Below, piece by piece: positions 9,163-19,443 of a DNA stretch of 64,000 nucleotides (position 1 is the first letter of the stretch; each line of letters starts with the position of its first letter). Source of the DNA: an uncultured Pseudomonadales bacterium (lineage in GTDB: Bacteria; Pseudomonadota; Gammaproteobacteria; Pseudomonadales; Cellvibrionaceae); NCBI GenBank assembly GCA_947488935.1, contig CANLBN010000005.1:1-64000 (forward strand), given 5' to 3'. A model generated the notes under the pieces. The model was not told the origin of the DNA, made no database searches, and worked only from the letters and a program-made list of their open reading frames with translations. A program made the translations under genes and the position numbers.

Positions 9163-9238
9163 GCTGGCGTAGCTCAGTTGGTAGAGCAGCTGACTTGTAA
9201 TCAGCAGGTCGTAGGTTCGACTCCTATCGCCAGCTCCA
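9163..9238 (+). tRNA. tRNA-Thr (anticodon TGT)
   Basis: 76-base cloverleaf including an encoded CCA end. Acceptor GCTGGCG pairs with CGCCAGC; the anticodon loop is CTTGTAA; the T arm contains GGTTCGACTCC. Reads ACA. First of four tRNA genes in the order Thr-Tyr-Gly-Thr before tuf, the same order as E. coli thrU-tyrU-glyT-thrT-tufB. Confidence 0.97.
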
Positions 9239-9405
9239 ACTTTTAAATGCTTATCATATTTATGATAAGCATTGTTTTGTGTGTTAAGTCATTGCTTGTA
9301 ATTTAGGCTCTGGCATTAACGTTGAATATATGAGTGATAATTTCTCATGTGTTCAGGTCGACCCTTTTTGGCTTTGTTGTATCTGAGGGTTTGGCTAGAG
9401 TTGCC

Positions 9406-9489
9406 GCAGGGGTTCCAGAGTGGCCAAATGGATCAGACTGTAAATCTGACGCGAAAGCTTCGGTGGTTCGAATCCACCCCCCTGCACCA
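9406..9489 (+). tRNA. tRNA-Tyr (anticodon GTA)
   Basis: 84-base class II tRNA with an extended variable arm (GACGCGAAAGCTTC region) and encoded CCA. Acceptor GCAGGGG pairs with CCCCTGC; anticodon loop CTGTAAA. Confidence 0.97.
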
Positions 9490-9528
9490 TATTTGTTTTA
9501 TCGGTTTACTGAGCTCTCTGAGTAATTC

Positions 9529-9602
<74 letters not shown>

Positions 9603-9668
9603 GTTGCGAAAGTGCTTGGTTTGATAGGTTGTGTTGGTTGTTATGCTGGCTGCAGCTTTTAAAAGTTT

Positions 9669-9744
9669 GCTCATGTAGCTCAGTTGGTAGAGCACACCCT
9701 TGGTAAGGGTGAGGTCGGCAGTTCAAATCTGCTCATGAGCTCCA
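9669..9744 (+). tRNA. tRNA-Thr (anticodon GGT)
   Basis: 76-base cloverleaf with encoded CCA. Acceptor GCTCATG pairs with CATGAGC; anticodon loop TTGGTAA. Reads ACC/ACT. Last tRNA before the first tuf gene, 139 bases downstream. Confidence 0.97.
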
Positions 9745-9883
9745 CTAGATAATAGAGCGAATAGTTAAGTTAGAGCGGCTTACCTTTTATCCAATGATAA
9801 GCAGGTATGCTGTTTTTTTGTATGTAAGTTTTATATTGATGTATTGCAGCAGTGTGCTGCGCATAAATTTGGAGATGCTCACA

Positions 9884-11107
9884 ATGGCAAAAGAAAAGTT
9901 TGAACGTAATAAGCCCCACGTCAATGTGGGCACAATTGGTCACGTTGACCATGGTAAAACCACTCTAACAGCCGCGTTAACCCGCGTATGTTCAGAAGTA
10001 TGGGGCGGTGCAGCTGTTGCCTTTGACGGTATTGATAATGCGCCTGAAGAGCGTGAGCGCGGTATTACTATTGCAACCTCACACGTTGAATATGATTCAC
10101 CTGATCGTCACTACGCACACGTAGACTGCCCAGGTCACGCCGATTATGTTAAAAACATGATCACCGGTGCGGCTCAAATGGACGGTGCTATCCTAGTGTG
10201 TGGCGCAACTGATGGCCCTATGCCTCAAACACGTGAGCACATCTTGCTTTCACGTCAGGTGGGTGTTCCTTATATCGTAGTATTCCTAAACAAAGCTGAC
10301 CTACTTGCAGAAGACTGTGGTGGCGTTGGTTCAGAAGAATATGACGAAATGCTAGAGCTTGTTGAAATGGAACTACGTGAGTTATTAGATACTTACGAAT
10401 TCCCAGGCGATGACACCCCAATTATTGCGGGTTCTGCATTGATGGCCCTTAACGGTGAAGACGATAACGAACTAGGCACTTCTGCGGTTAAGAAGCTTGT
10501 TGAGACTCTAGACTCGTACATTCCTGAGCCAGAGCGTGCAATCGATCAACCATTCTTGATGCCTATTGAAGATGTATTCTCAATTTCTGGTCGTGGTACG
10601 GTTGTTACCGGTCGTGTTGAGCGCGGTATCATCAAAGTGGGTGAAGAAATCGAAATCGTTGGTATTAAAGACACCACTAAAACTACCTGTACAGGTGTTG
10701 AGATGTTCCGCAAATTGCTTGACGAAGGTCGTGCAGGCGAGAACGTTGGTGTTCTTCTTCGTGGTACTAAGCGTGAAGAGATTGAGCGCGGTCAAGTATT
10801 ATGTGTGCCGGGTTCTGTTAAGCCACATACTACCTTTGAAGCAGAGATTTATGTGCTGTCAAAAGATGAAGGTGGTCGTCATACACCATTCTTTAAAGGC
10901 TATCGTCCACAGTTTTACTTCCGTACAACGGATGTGACGGGTGCTTGTGAATTACCAGAAGGCGTAGAAATGGTTATGCCGGGTGATAACATCCAAATGG
11001 TTGTTACCTTGATTCACCCGATTGCGATGGAAGACGGTTTACGTTTTGCGATTCGCGAAGGTGGTCGTACTGTAGGTGCGGGTGTTGTTGCTAAGATCAT
11101 TGAGTAA
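9884..11107 (+). CDS. tuf: Elongation factor Tu (copy 1)
   Basis: GTPase that delivers aminoacyl-tRNA to the ribosomal A site. The protein has 407 residues, with the P-loop GHVDHGKT (19-26), DCPGH and NKAD motifs in the G domain, then domains 2 and 3 ending AKIIE. The frame is open from 9794, but the real start is the ATG at 9884: the family begins [20 protein letters not shown] and a GGAG lies 9 bases upstream. The tRNA genes are just upstream, as in the E. coli tufB operon, so tRNAs and tuf are probably cotranscribed. A second gene at 30765 encodes the same protein. The two copies are nearly identical in DNA except in the last 42 bases, which suggests gene conversion along most of their length. 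Confidence 0.97.
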   Translation: MAKEKFERNKPHVNVGTIGHVDHGKTTLTAALTRVCSEVWGGAAVAFDGIDNAPEERERGITIATSHVEYDSPDRHYAHVDCPGHADYVKNMITGAAQMDGAILVCGATDGPMPQTREHILLSRQVGVPYIVVFLNKADLLAEDCGGVGSEEYDEMLELVEMELRELLDTYEFPGDDTPIIAGSALMALNGEDDNELGTSAVKKLVETLDSYIPEPERAIDQPFLMPIEDVFSISGRGTVVTGRVERGIIKVGEEIEIVGIKDTTKTTCTGVEMFRKLLDEGRAGENVGVLLRGTKREEIERGQVLCVPGSVKPHTTFEAEIYVLSKDEGGRHTPFFKGYRPQFYFRTTDVTGACELPEGVEMVMPGDNIQMVVTLIHPIAMEDGLRFAIREGGRTVGAGVVAKIIE

Positions 11108-11164
11108 TCTTTGATATTTATTGCTTCTTTTTATAAGAAGCTAGATTGTTAGCAGTTGTTGCTT

Positions 11165-11202
11165 GCTAAGCCGGGTCGTTTTACGTCTCGGCTTAGCTTT
11201 TT
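11165..11202 (+). terminator. Terminator after tuf copy 1
   Basis: GCTAAGCCG/CGGCTTAGC stem with TTTTT following. It separates the tRNA-tuf unit from tRNA-Trp-secE. Confidence 0.8.
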
Positions 11203-11228
11203 GTTGTCTAACAATAATTGTTTTATGT

Positions 11229-11304
11229 AGGCCAGTAGTTCAATTGGTAGAGCGTCGGTCTCCAAAACCGAAAGTTGGGGGTTCGAGTCCCTCCTGGCCT
11301 GCCA
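11229..11304 (+). tRNA. tRNA-Trp (anticodon CCA)
   Basis: 76-base cloverleaf with encoded CCA. Acceptor AGGCCAG pairs with CTGGCCT; anticodon loop CTCCAAA. It sits directly before secE, the standard gammaproteobacterial order. Confidence 0.97.
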
Positions 11305-11386
11305 TTCATTAATGAATGATATTTTTGGGTGTTTATTTGGTTTGGATCGTCTTTGATGTTTCAGCCAGTGTCAGATGAGGTTTTAA

Positions 11387-11761
11387 GTGAGCGAAAAAGC
11401 AAACACTAATGATAAAAACTATCCCTACGGCTGGCTGCGTTGGTTGGTTGTTGCTGTTTTAACAGTAGGTGGAATAGTTTTAAATTCTGTGTATGGCGAT
11501 GAGCCAGTTTTATACAGAGTGGTTGGATTAGTTGTTGTTGCCGCCATTGCCTTGTGGATTGCTATTCACACAGAGCGTGGTTCATCAGTCTGGGAAGTCA
11601 TTAAGTCTTCGCAAACTGAGGTTCGTAAAGTGGTGTGGCCAACCCGTCAGGAAACCCATCAAACAACGCTAATCGTTGTTGTTTTAGTTATTTTGATGGC
11701 ATTTATTTTATGGGGGCTCGATTCCATATTGGGATGGATTGCCTCTTCTATTATCGGATAG
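11387..11761 (+). CDS. secE: Preprotein translocase subunit SecE
   Basis: Essential small subunit of the SecYEG channel. 124 residues with predicted membrane spans near 18-37, 43-62 and 98-120, and the conserved cytoplasmic amphipathic segment [17 protein letters not shown] just before the last span. GTG start at 11387, supported by GAGG about 8 bases upstream. The three-span length is the E. coli type. Eight bases separate its stop from nusG, so the two genes are in one operon. Confidence 0.94.
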   Translation: MSEKANTNDKNYPYGWLRWLVVAVLTVGGIVLNSVYGDEPVLYRVVGLVVVAAIALWIAIHTERGSSVWEVIKSSQTEVRKVVWPTRQETHQTTLIVVVLVILMAFILWGLDSILGWIASSIIG

Positions 11762-11769
11762 TTAACACT

Positions 11770-12303
11770 ATGGCTAAACGCTGGTACGTTGTACACGCTT
11801 ATTCAGGATATGAAAAAAAAGTTGCGCTTGCTTTGCAAGAACGCATAGATCTCCATGATATGCAGGAATTCTTTGGTGAGGTATTAGTGCCTACGGAAGA
11901 AGTTGTTGAAATGCGTGGTGGTCAAAAGCGTAAGTCTGAGAGAAAGTTTTTTCCAGGCTACGTGTTAGTGCAAATGGAGTTGAATGACGACTCTTGGCAC
12001 TTGGTAAAAGATACACCTCGTGTTATGGGGTTTATTGGAGGTAAGGCCGATAAGCCTGCCCCAATTACAAATAAAGAAGCTGAGTTGATCTTGCAACGCA
12101 TGGATGACTCGGTTGAAGCACCTAAACCTAAGACCTTGTTTGAACCAGGTGAGATGGTACGTGTTATTGATGGCCCCTTTAATGACTTTAATGGTGTTGT
12201 TGAAGAGGTTAATTACGAGAAAAACCGCCTACAGGTAGCAGTCCTTATTTTTGGTCGCTCAACGCCTGTAGAGCTTGAGTTTGGTCAGGTTGAAAAAGTC
12301 TAA
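11770..12303 (+). CDS. nusG: Transcription termination/antitermination factor NusG
   Basis: Binds RNA polymerase to raise processivity and links it to Rho or the ribosome. 177 residues: NGN domain starting [29 protein letters not shown], and a C-terminal KOW domain ([24 protein letters not shown]). The frame is open upstream to 11635 inside secE, but the family start is the ATG at 11770. It is followed by a 187-base leader before rplK, where L1 feedback control is expected. Confidence 0.95.
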   Translation: MAKRWYVVHAYSGYEKKVALALQERIDLHDMQEFFGEVLVPTEEVVEMRGGQKRKSERKFFPGYVLVQMELNDDSWHLVKDTPRVMGFIGGKADKPAPITNKEAELILQRMDDSVEAPKPKTLFEPGEMVRVIDGPFNDFNGVVEEVNYEKNRLQVAVLIFGRSTPVELEFGQVEKV

Positions 12304-12490
12304 AGATTTTTGATACTTGATAAGAATTTTGCAACTGTGTGTGGTGTTTGTGCACACTGAAAGTCGCAAAAGATTGGTGGTTTTGTATGGCTCATGAAGT
12401 GAGTCAGCTATCAAAACCTGAAGGGGAGCCAGTGATAAACAGAGCCCAGCTTTGTTTGGAGGCGCTATACCCATTTAACTGGAGTGTATA

Positions 12491-12925
12491 ATGGCTAAAA
12501 AAGTCGAAGCTTATATTAAGCTACAAGTGCCTGCTGGACAGGCAAACCCAAGTCCCCCTGTTGGTCCTGCATTAGGTCAGCACGGCGTTAATATTATGGA
12601 ATTTTGTAAAGCGTTTAACGCTCAGACACAAAGTCTTGAAGCGGGTGCACCAGTACCTGTTGTGATTAGTGTTTATAGTGATCGTAGTTTTACCTTTGCA
12701 ATGAAAACTCCACCAGCTGCGTTTTTATTACGCAAAGCTGCAGGCATCACTAAAGGTAGCCCTCGTCCAAATACCGAGAAAGTAGGTAAAGTGACTCGTG
12801 CGCAGTTAGAAGAAATTGCGACAGCAAAAATGCCTGACCTTACCGCTGCTGATATGGACGCCGCTGTGCGTACTATCGCAGGTAGTGCAGTAAGTGCTGG
12901 TTTAGAAGTGGAAGGAGTAGTTTAA
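12491..12925 (+). CDS. rplK: 50S ribosomal protein L11
   Basis: Forms the GTPase-associated stalk base on 23S rRNA with L10. 144 residues; the N-terminal [21 protein letters not shown] and the C-terminal rRNA-binding domain are typical. GGAG precedes the ATG by 6 bases. One base separates it from rplA, so the pair is translationally coupled. In the family L1 represses both genes by binding the mRNA leader. The leader at 12304-12490 contains paired segments (for example GGCTCATGAAGTGAGTC) consistent with that. Confidence 0.97.
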   Translation: MAKKVEAYIKLQVPAGQANPSPPVGPALGQHGVNIMEFCKAFNAQTQSLEAGAPVPVVISVYSDRSFTFAMKTPPAAFLLRKAAGITKGSPRPNTEKVGKVTRAQLEEIATAKMPDLTAADMDAAVRTIAGSAVSAGLEVEGVV

Positions 12926-12926
12926 G

Positions 12927-13622
12927 GTGGCGAAATTAACTAAGCGTAAAAAACTAATTAACGAAAAACTTGATCCCACCAAACAGTATTCTATCGATGA
13001 GGCTGTTGCTTTAATTAAAGAATTAGCAACGGTTAAGTTTGAAGAAACAATTGATGTGGCGATTAACTTAGGTATTGATCCTCGTAAATCTGATCAAGCC
13101 GTTCGTGGTGCAACTTCATTGCCGCACGGTACAGGTAAAACTGTGCGTGTTGCTGTCTTTACTCAAGGCGACAATGCCGAAGCAGCAAAGGCTGCTGGTG
13201 CTGATCTTGTAGGTATGGATGAGCTCGCAGCAGAAGTTAAAAAAGGTAATATGGATTTTGACGTTGTAATTGCTGACCCAGCCGCTATGCGTGTTGTTGG
13301 GCAATTAGGTCAAATCCTTGGGCCTCGTGGTTTAATGCCTAACCCTAAAACGGGTACGGTTACCCCCGATGTTGCTACTGCTGTTAAAAATGCTAAAGCA
13401 GGTCAGGTGCGTTTCCGTGCTGATAAAGGCGGTATTATTCACGGTGGTATTGGTCGTGTAACTTTTGATGTTACAGCGATTAAAGAAAACCTTGAAGCAT
13501 TATTAGCTGATTTGAAAAAAGCAAAGCCAGCATCAGCTAAAGGTGTTTTCTTAAAGAAAATTTCTTTAAGTAGCACAATGGGCCCAGGCGTTGCGATCGA
13601 TCTGGCTTCTCTAGAGGCGTAA
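12927..13622 (+). CDS. rplA: 50S ribosomal protein L1
   Basis: Builds the mobile L1 stalk at the E site, and in the family represses its own L11-L1 mRNA. 231 residues, E. coli-like length. Seen: [14 protein letters not shown] at the N-terminus, the [19 protein letters not shown] segment and the signature [19 protein letters not shown] start immediately after the rplK stop. Confidence 0.97.
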   Translation: MAKLTKRKKLINEKLDPTKQYSIDEAVALIKELATVKFEETIDVAINLGIDPRKSDQAVRGATSLPHGTGKTVRVAVFTQGDNAEAAKAAGADLVGMDELAAEVKKGNMDFDVVIADPAAMRVVGQLGQILGPRGLMPNPKTGTVTPDVATAVKNAKAGQVRFRADKGGIIHGGIGRVTFDVTAIKENLEALLADLKKAKPASAKGVFLKKISLSSTMGPGVAIDLASLEA

Positions 13623-13699
13623 TTAGTCTAGAAAAGCCCAAAAGAACTTTGGGGTCTGTGTTTTTTAATCGCTCTTTTAAGGTGTGGTTAAAAGTGCAG

Positions 13700-13845
13700 G
13701 CTGTCAAAGACCGTAGGAGTTTAAGCTTTTATTTATCTGTAAAAGATAAGTCGTTAAAGGTGATAACTTAATCTACTTTTCAAACTTTAGTATGCAGTCA
13801 AAGTTTGTTGTAAAAGTAATCCTTCGCAGACGGTGAGACCCGATC
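13700..13845 (+). promoter_or_regulatory. L10 leader (autoregulatory mRNA element)
   Basis: The 380 bases between rplA and rplJ contain no gene. They hold the two conserved blocks of the gammaproteobacterial L10 leader: CTGTCAAAGACCGTAGGAGT at 13701-13720 and CCTTCGCAGACGGTGAGACC at 13821-13840. In E. coli these regions fold so that the L10-L12 complex binds and represses rplJL translation. Recognised by memory of that element, not by a covariance search. Confidence 0.75.
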
Positions 13846-14004
13846 TGTTGTGATGTTAAACTCGCAATAGATTTATCACCAATTATGCTTAGCTTGCAGT
13901 AAGTTGTAAATTTTTGCAGCGATAATTATTACAAGATAAGTGGTATTAACGATTACTATAATTTGCTTTTTGTGATTATTTTAATCAAACCCAGGAGAAA
14001 ACTC

Positions 14005-14535
14005 GTGGCATTAGCATTTCAAGACAAGAAACAAATTGTCGCTGAGGTTAACGAGACTGCCAGTAATGCTTTGTCGTTAGTTATTGCAGACGCCCGTGGC
14101 GTTAATGTAACTGATATGACAGCGCTACGTAAATTGGCACGTGAAAGCGGTGTTCAGCTTCGTGTGATTCGCAATACGCTTGCGAAACGTGCGTTCTCTG
14201 AAACTGAGTTCGATTGTGTTAATGAAACGTTAGTCGGCCCGTCTATATTTGGTTTTTCTATGGAAGACCCAGGTGCAGCGGCTCGAATCTTCAAAGATTT
14301 CGCGAAAGAAAACGAAAAGTTTGAAGTTAAAGCGTTATCAGTAGGCGGAAAATTACTAGACGCAAATCAGATTGATGCGTTAGCGAAACTACCAACACGC
14401 GATCAAGCGTTAGGTATGCTAGCAAGCGTAATGATCGCACCTGTTACCAAGTTGGTAAGAACTTTCAACGAAGTTCCAACAAAAGTAACACGTGTAGTTG
14501 CGGCAGTTCGAGACCAAAAACAAGACGCTGCATAA
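14005..14535 (+). CDS. rplJ: 50S ribosomal protein L10
   Basis: Anchors L12 dimers to the ribosomal stalk and autoregulates rplJL. 176 residues. I use the GTG at 14005: it is preceded by CCAGGAG at 7 bases and gives the family start MALAFQDKKQIVAEV. The upstream frame to 13963 has no counterpart. Seen: DARGVNVTDMTALRKLAR and IRNTLAKRAF (rRNA-binding domain) and the C-terminal L12-binding helix region. Confidence 0.95.
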   Translation: MALAFQDKKQIVAEVNETASNALSLVIADARGVNVTDMTALRKLARESGVQLRVIRNTLAKRAFSETEFDCVNETLVGPSIFGFSMEDPGAAARIFKDFAKENEKFEVKALSVGGKLLDANQIDALAKLPTRDQALGMLASVMIAPVTKLVRTFNEVPTKVTRVVAAVRDQKQDAA

Positions 14536-14599
14536 TTAATTGCTTTGCGATTAATTATTGTAGTTAATATTATTATTTATACTATCGGAGATCTGAGTC

Positions 14600-14974
14600 A
14601 TGGCTCTATCTAAAGATGACATTCTAAATGCAATTGCTGAAATGTCAGTAATGGAAGTTGTTGAACTAGTTGAAGCAATGGAAGAAAAATTTGGCGTTTC
14701 TGCTGCGGCAGCTGTTGCTGTTGCTGGTCCTGCTGCTGAAGCTGGCCCTGCTGCTGAAGCTCAAACTGAATTTGACGTTGTTCTTACTGGTATCGGCGAG
14801 AAGAAAGTTAATGTAATTAAAGCTGTTCGTGCGATCACTGGTCTTGGCTTGAAAGAAGCCAAAACAATGGTTGAAAGTGCTCCAGCAGCTGTGAAAGAAG
14901 GCGCTTCTAAAGAAGACGCTGAAGCTGCAAAAGCTCAGCTTGAAGAAGCTGGCGCAACTGCTGAATTGAAATAA
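14600..14974 (+). CDS. rplL: 50S ribosomal protein L7/L12
   Basis: Multicopy stalk protein that recruits translational GTPases. 124 residues: N-terminal dimerisation helices (1-33), an Ala/Gly hinge, and the C-terminal factor-binding domain ([32 protein letters not shown]). The hinge has a tandem hexapeptide, [12 protein letters not shown], encoded by an 18-base direct repeat at 14723-14740 and 14741-14758 that differs at one base. This lengthens the hinge slightly. Confidence 0.97.
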   Translation: MALSKDDILNAIAEMSVMEVVELVEAMEEKFGVSAAAAVAVAGPAAEAGPAAEAQTEFDVVLTGIGEKKVNVIKAVRAITGLGLKEAKTMVESAPAAVKEGASKEDAEAAKAQLEEAGATAELK

Positions 14975-15014
14975 TTTGGTATTGTGTTAAAGCCTTTCTG
15001 TAAAAGATAGGCTT

Positions 15015-15046
15015 AAGGCTGGCGGGTTTTACCTGCCGGCCTTTTT
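15015..15046 (+). terminator. rplL-rpoB attenuator
   Basis: 12-bp stem AAGGCTGGCGGG/CCTGCCGGCCTT (two G-T pairs), loop of 5, then a T tract. It lies between rplL and rpoB, where partial termination sets the lower level of rpoBC in E. coli. Confidence 0.75.
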
Positions 15047-15086
15047 CCGTTTTCTATGATCGCTTGTTTTCGGTGATAGAAAACGG
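15047..15086 (+). promoter_or_regulatory. Perfect hairpin in rplL-rpoB leader, possible RNase III site
   Basis: CCGTTTTCTAT/ATAGAAAACGG, 11 bp with no mismatch, loop of 18. It directly follows the attenuator. E. coli has an RNase III processing hairpin in the same interval; equivalence here is inferred from position. Confidence 0.5.
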
Positions 15087-15246
15087 AAAATAACTACAGA
15101 TAGTAAACAGAGCGTTTGTTGTAAATTTTTGATGAAATTGAATAAACAAACGAGCTGTAGTGACAGGATGTTAATAAAACGTAATAAAGCATGACGATGC
15201 TTTAAGTGGTGTCACAACCCAATTTGTAACAGGCTGAGGAATACAG

Positions 15247-18200
15247 ATGGCTTACTCGTATACAGAGAAAAAACGTATCCGCAAGGATTTTGGCAAATTA
15301 CCTCATGTAATGGATGTTCCTTATTTGCTAGCAATCCAGCTAGATTCATATAAAAAGTTTACCCAAGAAGATACTCCGCTTGAAGAGCGTTTAGAGTCGG
15401 GTCTACATGCAGCTTTTAAATCTGTAATGCCTATTGTGAGTTATTCCGGTAGTGCGGCATTAGAGTATGTGAGCTATACCCTCGGTAAAGCCGTTTTTGA
15501 TGTTAAAGAATGTACATTAAGAGGGGCAACTTATGCAGCACCTCTTCGCGTTAAGGTTAGATTGATTATCTACGATAAAGAATCGTCTAATAAAACGATT
15601 AAAGATATCAAAGAGCAAGAAGTCTATATGGGTGAGATCCCATTGATGACTGATAACGGTACTTTTGTTATCAACGGTACCGAGCGTGTTATCGTTTCTC
15701 AGCTACACCGTTCACCTGGTGTGTTCTTTGATCACGATAAAGGTAAAACTCACTCATCGGGTAAGTTACTTTATTCAGCGCGTATTATTCCTTACCGTGG
15801 TTCATGGTTAGATTTTGAGTTTGATCCTAAAGATTTGGTTTATGTACGTATTGATCGTCGTCGTAAATTACCAGCAACGATTTTACTGCGTGCACTAGGT
15901 TATACCTCAGAGCAAATGCTCGAGATGTTCTTCGAAACTAGTATGTTCGAAGTTAGCAAAGACAAAGAATTCTTACTTGATCTCGTGCCATCACGTCTAC
16001 GTGGTGATATTGCTACTTTTGATATTAAAGATTCAAAAGGCAAGGTGATCGTTGAAGAAAGCCGTCGTATTACGGCGCGTCATATTCGTGATCTTGAAAA
16101 AGCAAAAGTGACTCAACTATCAGTACCAGAGAGTTACCTGATTGGACGTGCGCTGGCTAAAGATGTTATCGATAAAGAGTCTGGCGAAGTATTATTTGAA
16201 TGTAATACTGAGATCACAGAAGAAGTGTTGGCGCAATTATTAGAGTCGGGTATTACTCAGCTTGAAACGCTATACACTAACGAATTAGATCGTGGTCCAT
16301 TTGTATCTGAGACTTTACGTGTTGATCCTTCGCGCACTGAATTAGAAGCGCTTGTTGAAATCTATCGTATGATGCGCCCAGGCGAGCCACCAACAAAAGA
16401 ATCTGCAGAGGGTTTATTCCAGAACTTATTCTTCAGTTCAGACCGCTATGATCTATCGGTTGTTGGTCGCATGAAGTTCAATCGTCGTCTACATCGCGAT
16501 GAAGATACCGGTGAAGGTATTTTGTCTAAAGAAGATATCGTCGATGTGATGAAAACTCTTATCGAGATTCGTAACGGTAATGGTGTTGTTGATGATATCG
16601 ACCACTTAGGTAACCGCCGTATTCGCTCTGTTGGTGAAATGGCAGAAAACCAATTCCGTGTTGGCCTAGTACGTGTTGAACGTGCCGTTAAAGAGCGTTT
16701 GTCAGTTGCTGAATCTGAAGGTTTAATGCCGCAAGATTTAGTCAATGCTAAACCTGTATCTGCTGCGATCAAAGAATTCTTTGGTTCATCACAGCTTTCT
16801 CAGTTTATGGATCAGAATAATCCATTGTCTGAAATTACTCATAAACGTCGTGTTTCTGCATTAGGGCCCGGTGGCCTTACACGCGAACGTGCAGGTTTTG
16901 AGGTGCGCGATGTGCATCCAACGCATTACGGTCGAGTTTGTCCTATTGAAACACCTGAAGGACCAAACATTGGTTTGATTAACTCGCTAGCAACCTACGC
17001 GCGTACTAATAATTATGGTTTTCTAGAAAGCCCGTATCGCCGTGTTGTTGACGGAAAAATTACCGATGATATCGATTATTTATCGGCAATTAACGAAGCA
17101 GAATTTGTTATTGCACAGTCATCAGCAACAATTGATGAAGCCGGTAATTTGACCGAAGAGCTAGTCTCAGCGCGTCACATGAACGAGTTTACTTTGAAAG
17201 GACCAGAAGATGTTCAGTATATGGATGTCTCTCCGCGTCAGGTAGTCTCTGTTGCAGCGTCATTGATTCCGTTCCTTGAGCACGATGATGCGAACCGTGC
17301 ATTGATGGGTTCAAACATGCAGCGCCAAGCAGTACCAACACTAAGAGCTGATAAGCCGTTAGTGGGTACTGGTATGGAGCGTACTGTTGCACAGGATTCT
17401 GGTGTGTGTGTTGTGGCAAAACGTGGTGGTGTTATCGAAAGTGTCGATGCTGCACGTATTGTTGTGCGTGCTAACCACGAAGAAACTGATGCAGGTGATG
17501 CAGGTGTCGATATTTATAACCTGACTAAATATACCCGCTCTAACCAAAATACGTGTATCAATCAGCGCCCAATTGTACGCGTTGGCGATGCAGTTGCACG
17601 CGGTGATATTATGGCCGACGGCCCGTCTGTCGATATGGGTGAGCTGGCGCTTGGTCAGAATATGCGTATTGCCTTTATGCCGTGGAATGGTTACAACTTC
17701 GAGGATTCAATCTTAGTTTCTGAGCGCGTTGTTCAAGAAGACCGCTTTACAACGATTCATATTCAAGAGTTAACCTGTATTGCTCGTGACACCAAGTTAG
17801 GTAGTGAAGAGATCACTGCAGATATTCCTAATGTCAGCGAAAGTGCGCTTTCTAAATTGGATGAGTCAGGCATTGTTTATATTGGTGCAGAAGTTGGCCC
17901 TGGTGATATTTTGGTGGGTAAAGTTACCCCTAAAGGTGAGACACAATTAACACCAGAAGAAAAACTACTGCGTGCTATCTTTGGTGAGAAGGCATCGGAC
18001 GTTAAAGATACTTCTCAGCGTGTACCTTCGAGTACTAAAGGTACAGTTATCGATGTTCAAGTCTTTACACGTGATGGGCTTGAAAAAGATGCACGTGCAA
18101 AAGATATTGAATCTATGCAGCTTGAGCAAGTACGCAAAGATCTCAATGAAGAATATCGCATCGTTGAGGCCGCGACTTATGAGCGTTTATACACTGCTCT

Positions 18201-19332
18201 TATTGGTAATAAAGTCACTAGCGGGAAAGGCGTCAAAAAAGGTACTGTCTTAACAACAGAAATCCTCGATAGCCTTGAAAAAGATCAATTGTTTAATCTA
18301 CGTATGGATGACGATAGCTTAAATGAGCAATTAGATCGTGCTGAAGAGCAGTTAAAAGACAGCCGCAAGCTACTGGATGAACGTTTCGAAGACAAGAAAG
18401 GCAAAGTTCAAACAGGTGATGACCTTGCTCCTGGCGTACTTAAAATTGTTAAAGTGTATCTTGCTATTAAACGTCGTATTCAGCCAGGCGATAAAATGGC
18501 AGGGCGTCATGGTAACAAAGGTGTTATCTCTGTAATTATGCCAGTTGAAGATATGCCTTTTGATGAAAATGGCGATCCGATTGATATCGTTCTTAACCCG
18601 TTAGGTGTTCCTTCTCGAATGAACGTTGGTCAGGTGTTAGAAATGCACTTAGGCCTTGCGGCAAAAGAGTTGGGTAAAAAGATCGATGGCATGGTACGTG
18701 AGCAAAAAGCGGTTGCTGAAATTCGTCAGCTCTTGGAAGAAATCTACAACGAGATCGGAGACGCTCGCGTTAAAGAAGATTTGCCAAGCTTTAGCGATGC
18801 AGAAATTCTTGAGCTTGCTAAAAACTTAAGTGGTGGTGTGCCTATGGCTACTCGTGCATTTGATGGCGCTAAAGAAGTCGAAATCAAAAAGCTACTTAAA
18901 TTAGCCGGCATGCCAGAGAGTGGTCAAATGACCTTGTTTGATGGTCGTTCAGGTGATGCATTTAGCCGCGCAGTAACCGTGGGTTACATGTATATGCTTA
19001 AACTCAACCACTTGGTTGACGACAAAATGCATGCGCGTTCAACAGGTTCTTATAGTTTGGTTACACAGCAACCACTGGGTGGTAAAGCACAGTTTGGTGG
19101 GCAGCGCTTCGGTGAGATGGAAGTCTGGGCACTTGAAGCATACGGTGCTGCTTATACCTTGCAAGAAATGTTAACGGTTAAATCCGATGACGTTGCAGGT
19201 CGTACCAAAATGTATAAAAACATTGTTGATGGTGATCATCGCATGGAACCAGGTATGCCAGAATCATTTAACGTACTCGTTAAAGAGATTCGCTCACTGG
19301 GTATCAATATGGAGTTGGAAAACGACTCTTAG
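15247..19332 (+). CDS. rpoB: DNA-directed RNA polymerase subunit beta
   Basis: Forms, with beta-prime, the catalytic pincer of RNA polymerase. 1361 residues, normal for gammaproteobacteria (about 1340-1360). The rifampicin cluster is seen at about residues 510-535: [20 protein letters not shown] and the following RRVSAL, with D, H and S at the usual resistance positions in the sensitive state. Also seen are [25 protein letters not shown], and the C-terminal [18 protein letters not shown] segment. AGGCTGAGGA precedes the ATG. It is cotranscribed with rpoC across a 111-base gap. Confidence 0.98.
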   Translation: MAYSYTEKKRIRKDFGKLPHVMDVPYLLAIQLDSYKKFTQEDTPLEERLESGLHAAFKSVMPIVSYSGSAALEYVSYTLGKAVFDVKECTLRGATYAAPLRVKVRLIIYDKESSNKTIKDIKEQEVYMGEIPLMTDNGTFVINGTERVIVSQLHRSPGVFFDHDKGKTHSSGKLLYSARIIPYRGSWLDFEFDPKDLVYVRIDRRRKLPATILLRALGYTSEQMLEMFFETSMFEVSKDKEFLLDLVPSRLRGDIATFDIKDSKGKVIVEESRRITARHIRDLEKAKVTQLSVPESYLIGRALAKDVIDKESGEVLFECNTEITEEVLAQLLESGITQLETLYTNELDRGPFVSETLRVDPSRTELEALVEIYRMMRPGEPPTKESAEGLFQNLFFSSDRYDLSVVGRMKFNRRLHRDEDTGEGILSKEDIVDVMKTLIEIRNGNGVVDDIDHLGNRRIRSVGEMAENQFRVGLVRVERAVKERLSVAESEGLMPQDLVNAKPVSAAIKEFFGSSQLSQFMDQNNPLSEITHKRRVSALGPGGLTRERAGFEVRDVHPTHYGRVCPIETPEGPNIGLINSLATYARTNNYGFLESPYRRVVDGKITDDIDYLSAINEAEFVIAQSSATIDEAGNLTEELVSARHMNEFTLKGPEDVQYMDVSPRQVVSVAASLIPFLEHDDANRALMGSNMQRQAVPTLRADKPLVGTGMERTVAQDSGVCVVAKRGGVIESVDAARIVVRANHEETDAGDAGVDIYNLTKYTRSNQNTCINQRPIVRVGDAVARGDIMADGPSVDMGELALGQNMRIAFMPWNGYNFEDSILVSERVVQEDRFTTIHIQELTCIARDTKLGSEEITADIPNVSESALSKLDESGIVYIGAEVGPGDILVGKVTPKGETQLTPEEKLLRAIFGEKASDVKDTSQRVPSSTKGTVIDVQVFTRDGLEKDARAKDIESMQLEQVRKDLNEEYRIVEAATYERLYTALIGNKVTSGKGVKKGTVLTTEILDSLEKDQLFNLRMDDDSLNEQLDRAEEQLKDSRKLLDERFEDKKGKVQTGDDLAPGVLKIVKVYLAIKRRIQPGDKMAGRHGNKGVISVIMPVEDMPFDENGDPIDIVLNPLGVPSRMNVGQVLEMHLGLAAKELGKKIDGMVREQKAVAEIRQLLEEIYNEIGDARVKEDLPSFSDAEILELAKNLSGGVPMATRAFDGAKEVEIKKLLKLAGMPESGQMTLFDGRSGDAFSRAVTVGYMYMLKLNHLVDDKMHARSTGSYSLVTQQPLGGKAQFGGQRFGEMEVWALEAYGAAYTLQEMLTVKSDDVAGRTKMYKNIVDGDHRMEPGMPESFNVLVKEIRSLGINMELENDS

Positions 19333-19443
19333 TATTTGGCACCACAGTGTTTGACTGGCTCTTGTATAAGGGCCAGTCAGTTAAAATGGCAGAGCTTGCG
19401 TTAAGCAACTCAAAGAATTTAATTCCCAATTGGAGGAAGAACC

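Noticed and set aside
9794..9883. 30-residue N-terminal extension of EF-Tu copy 1
   Set aside because: No counterpart in the family or in copy 2; the ATG at 9884 has its own GGAG.
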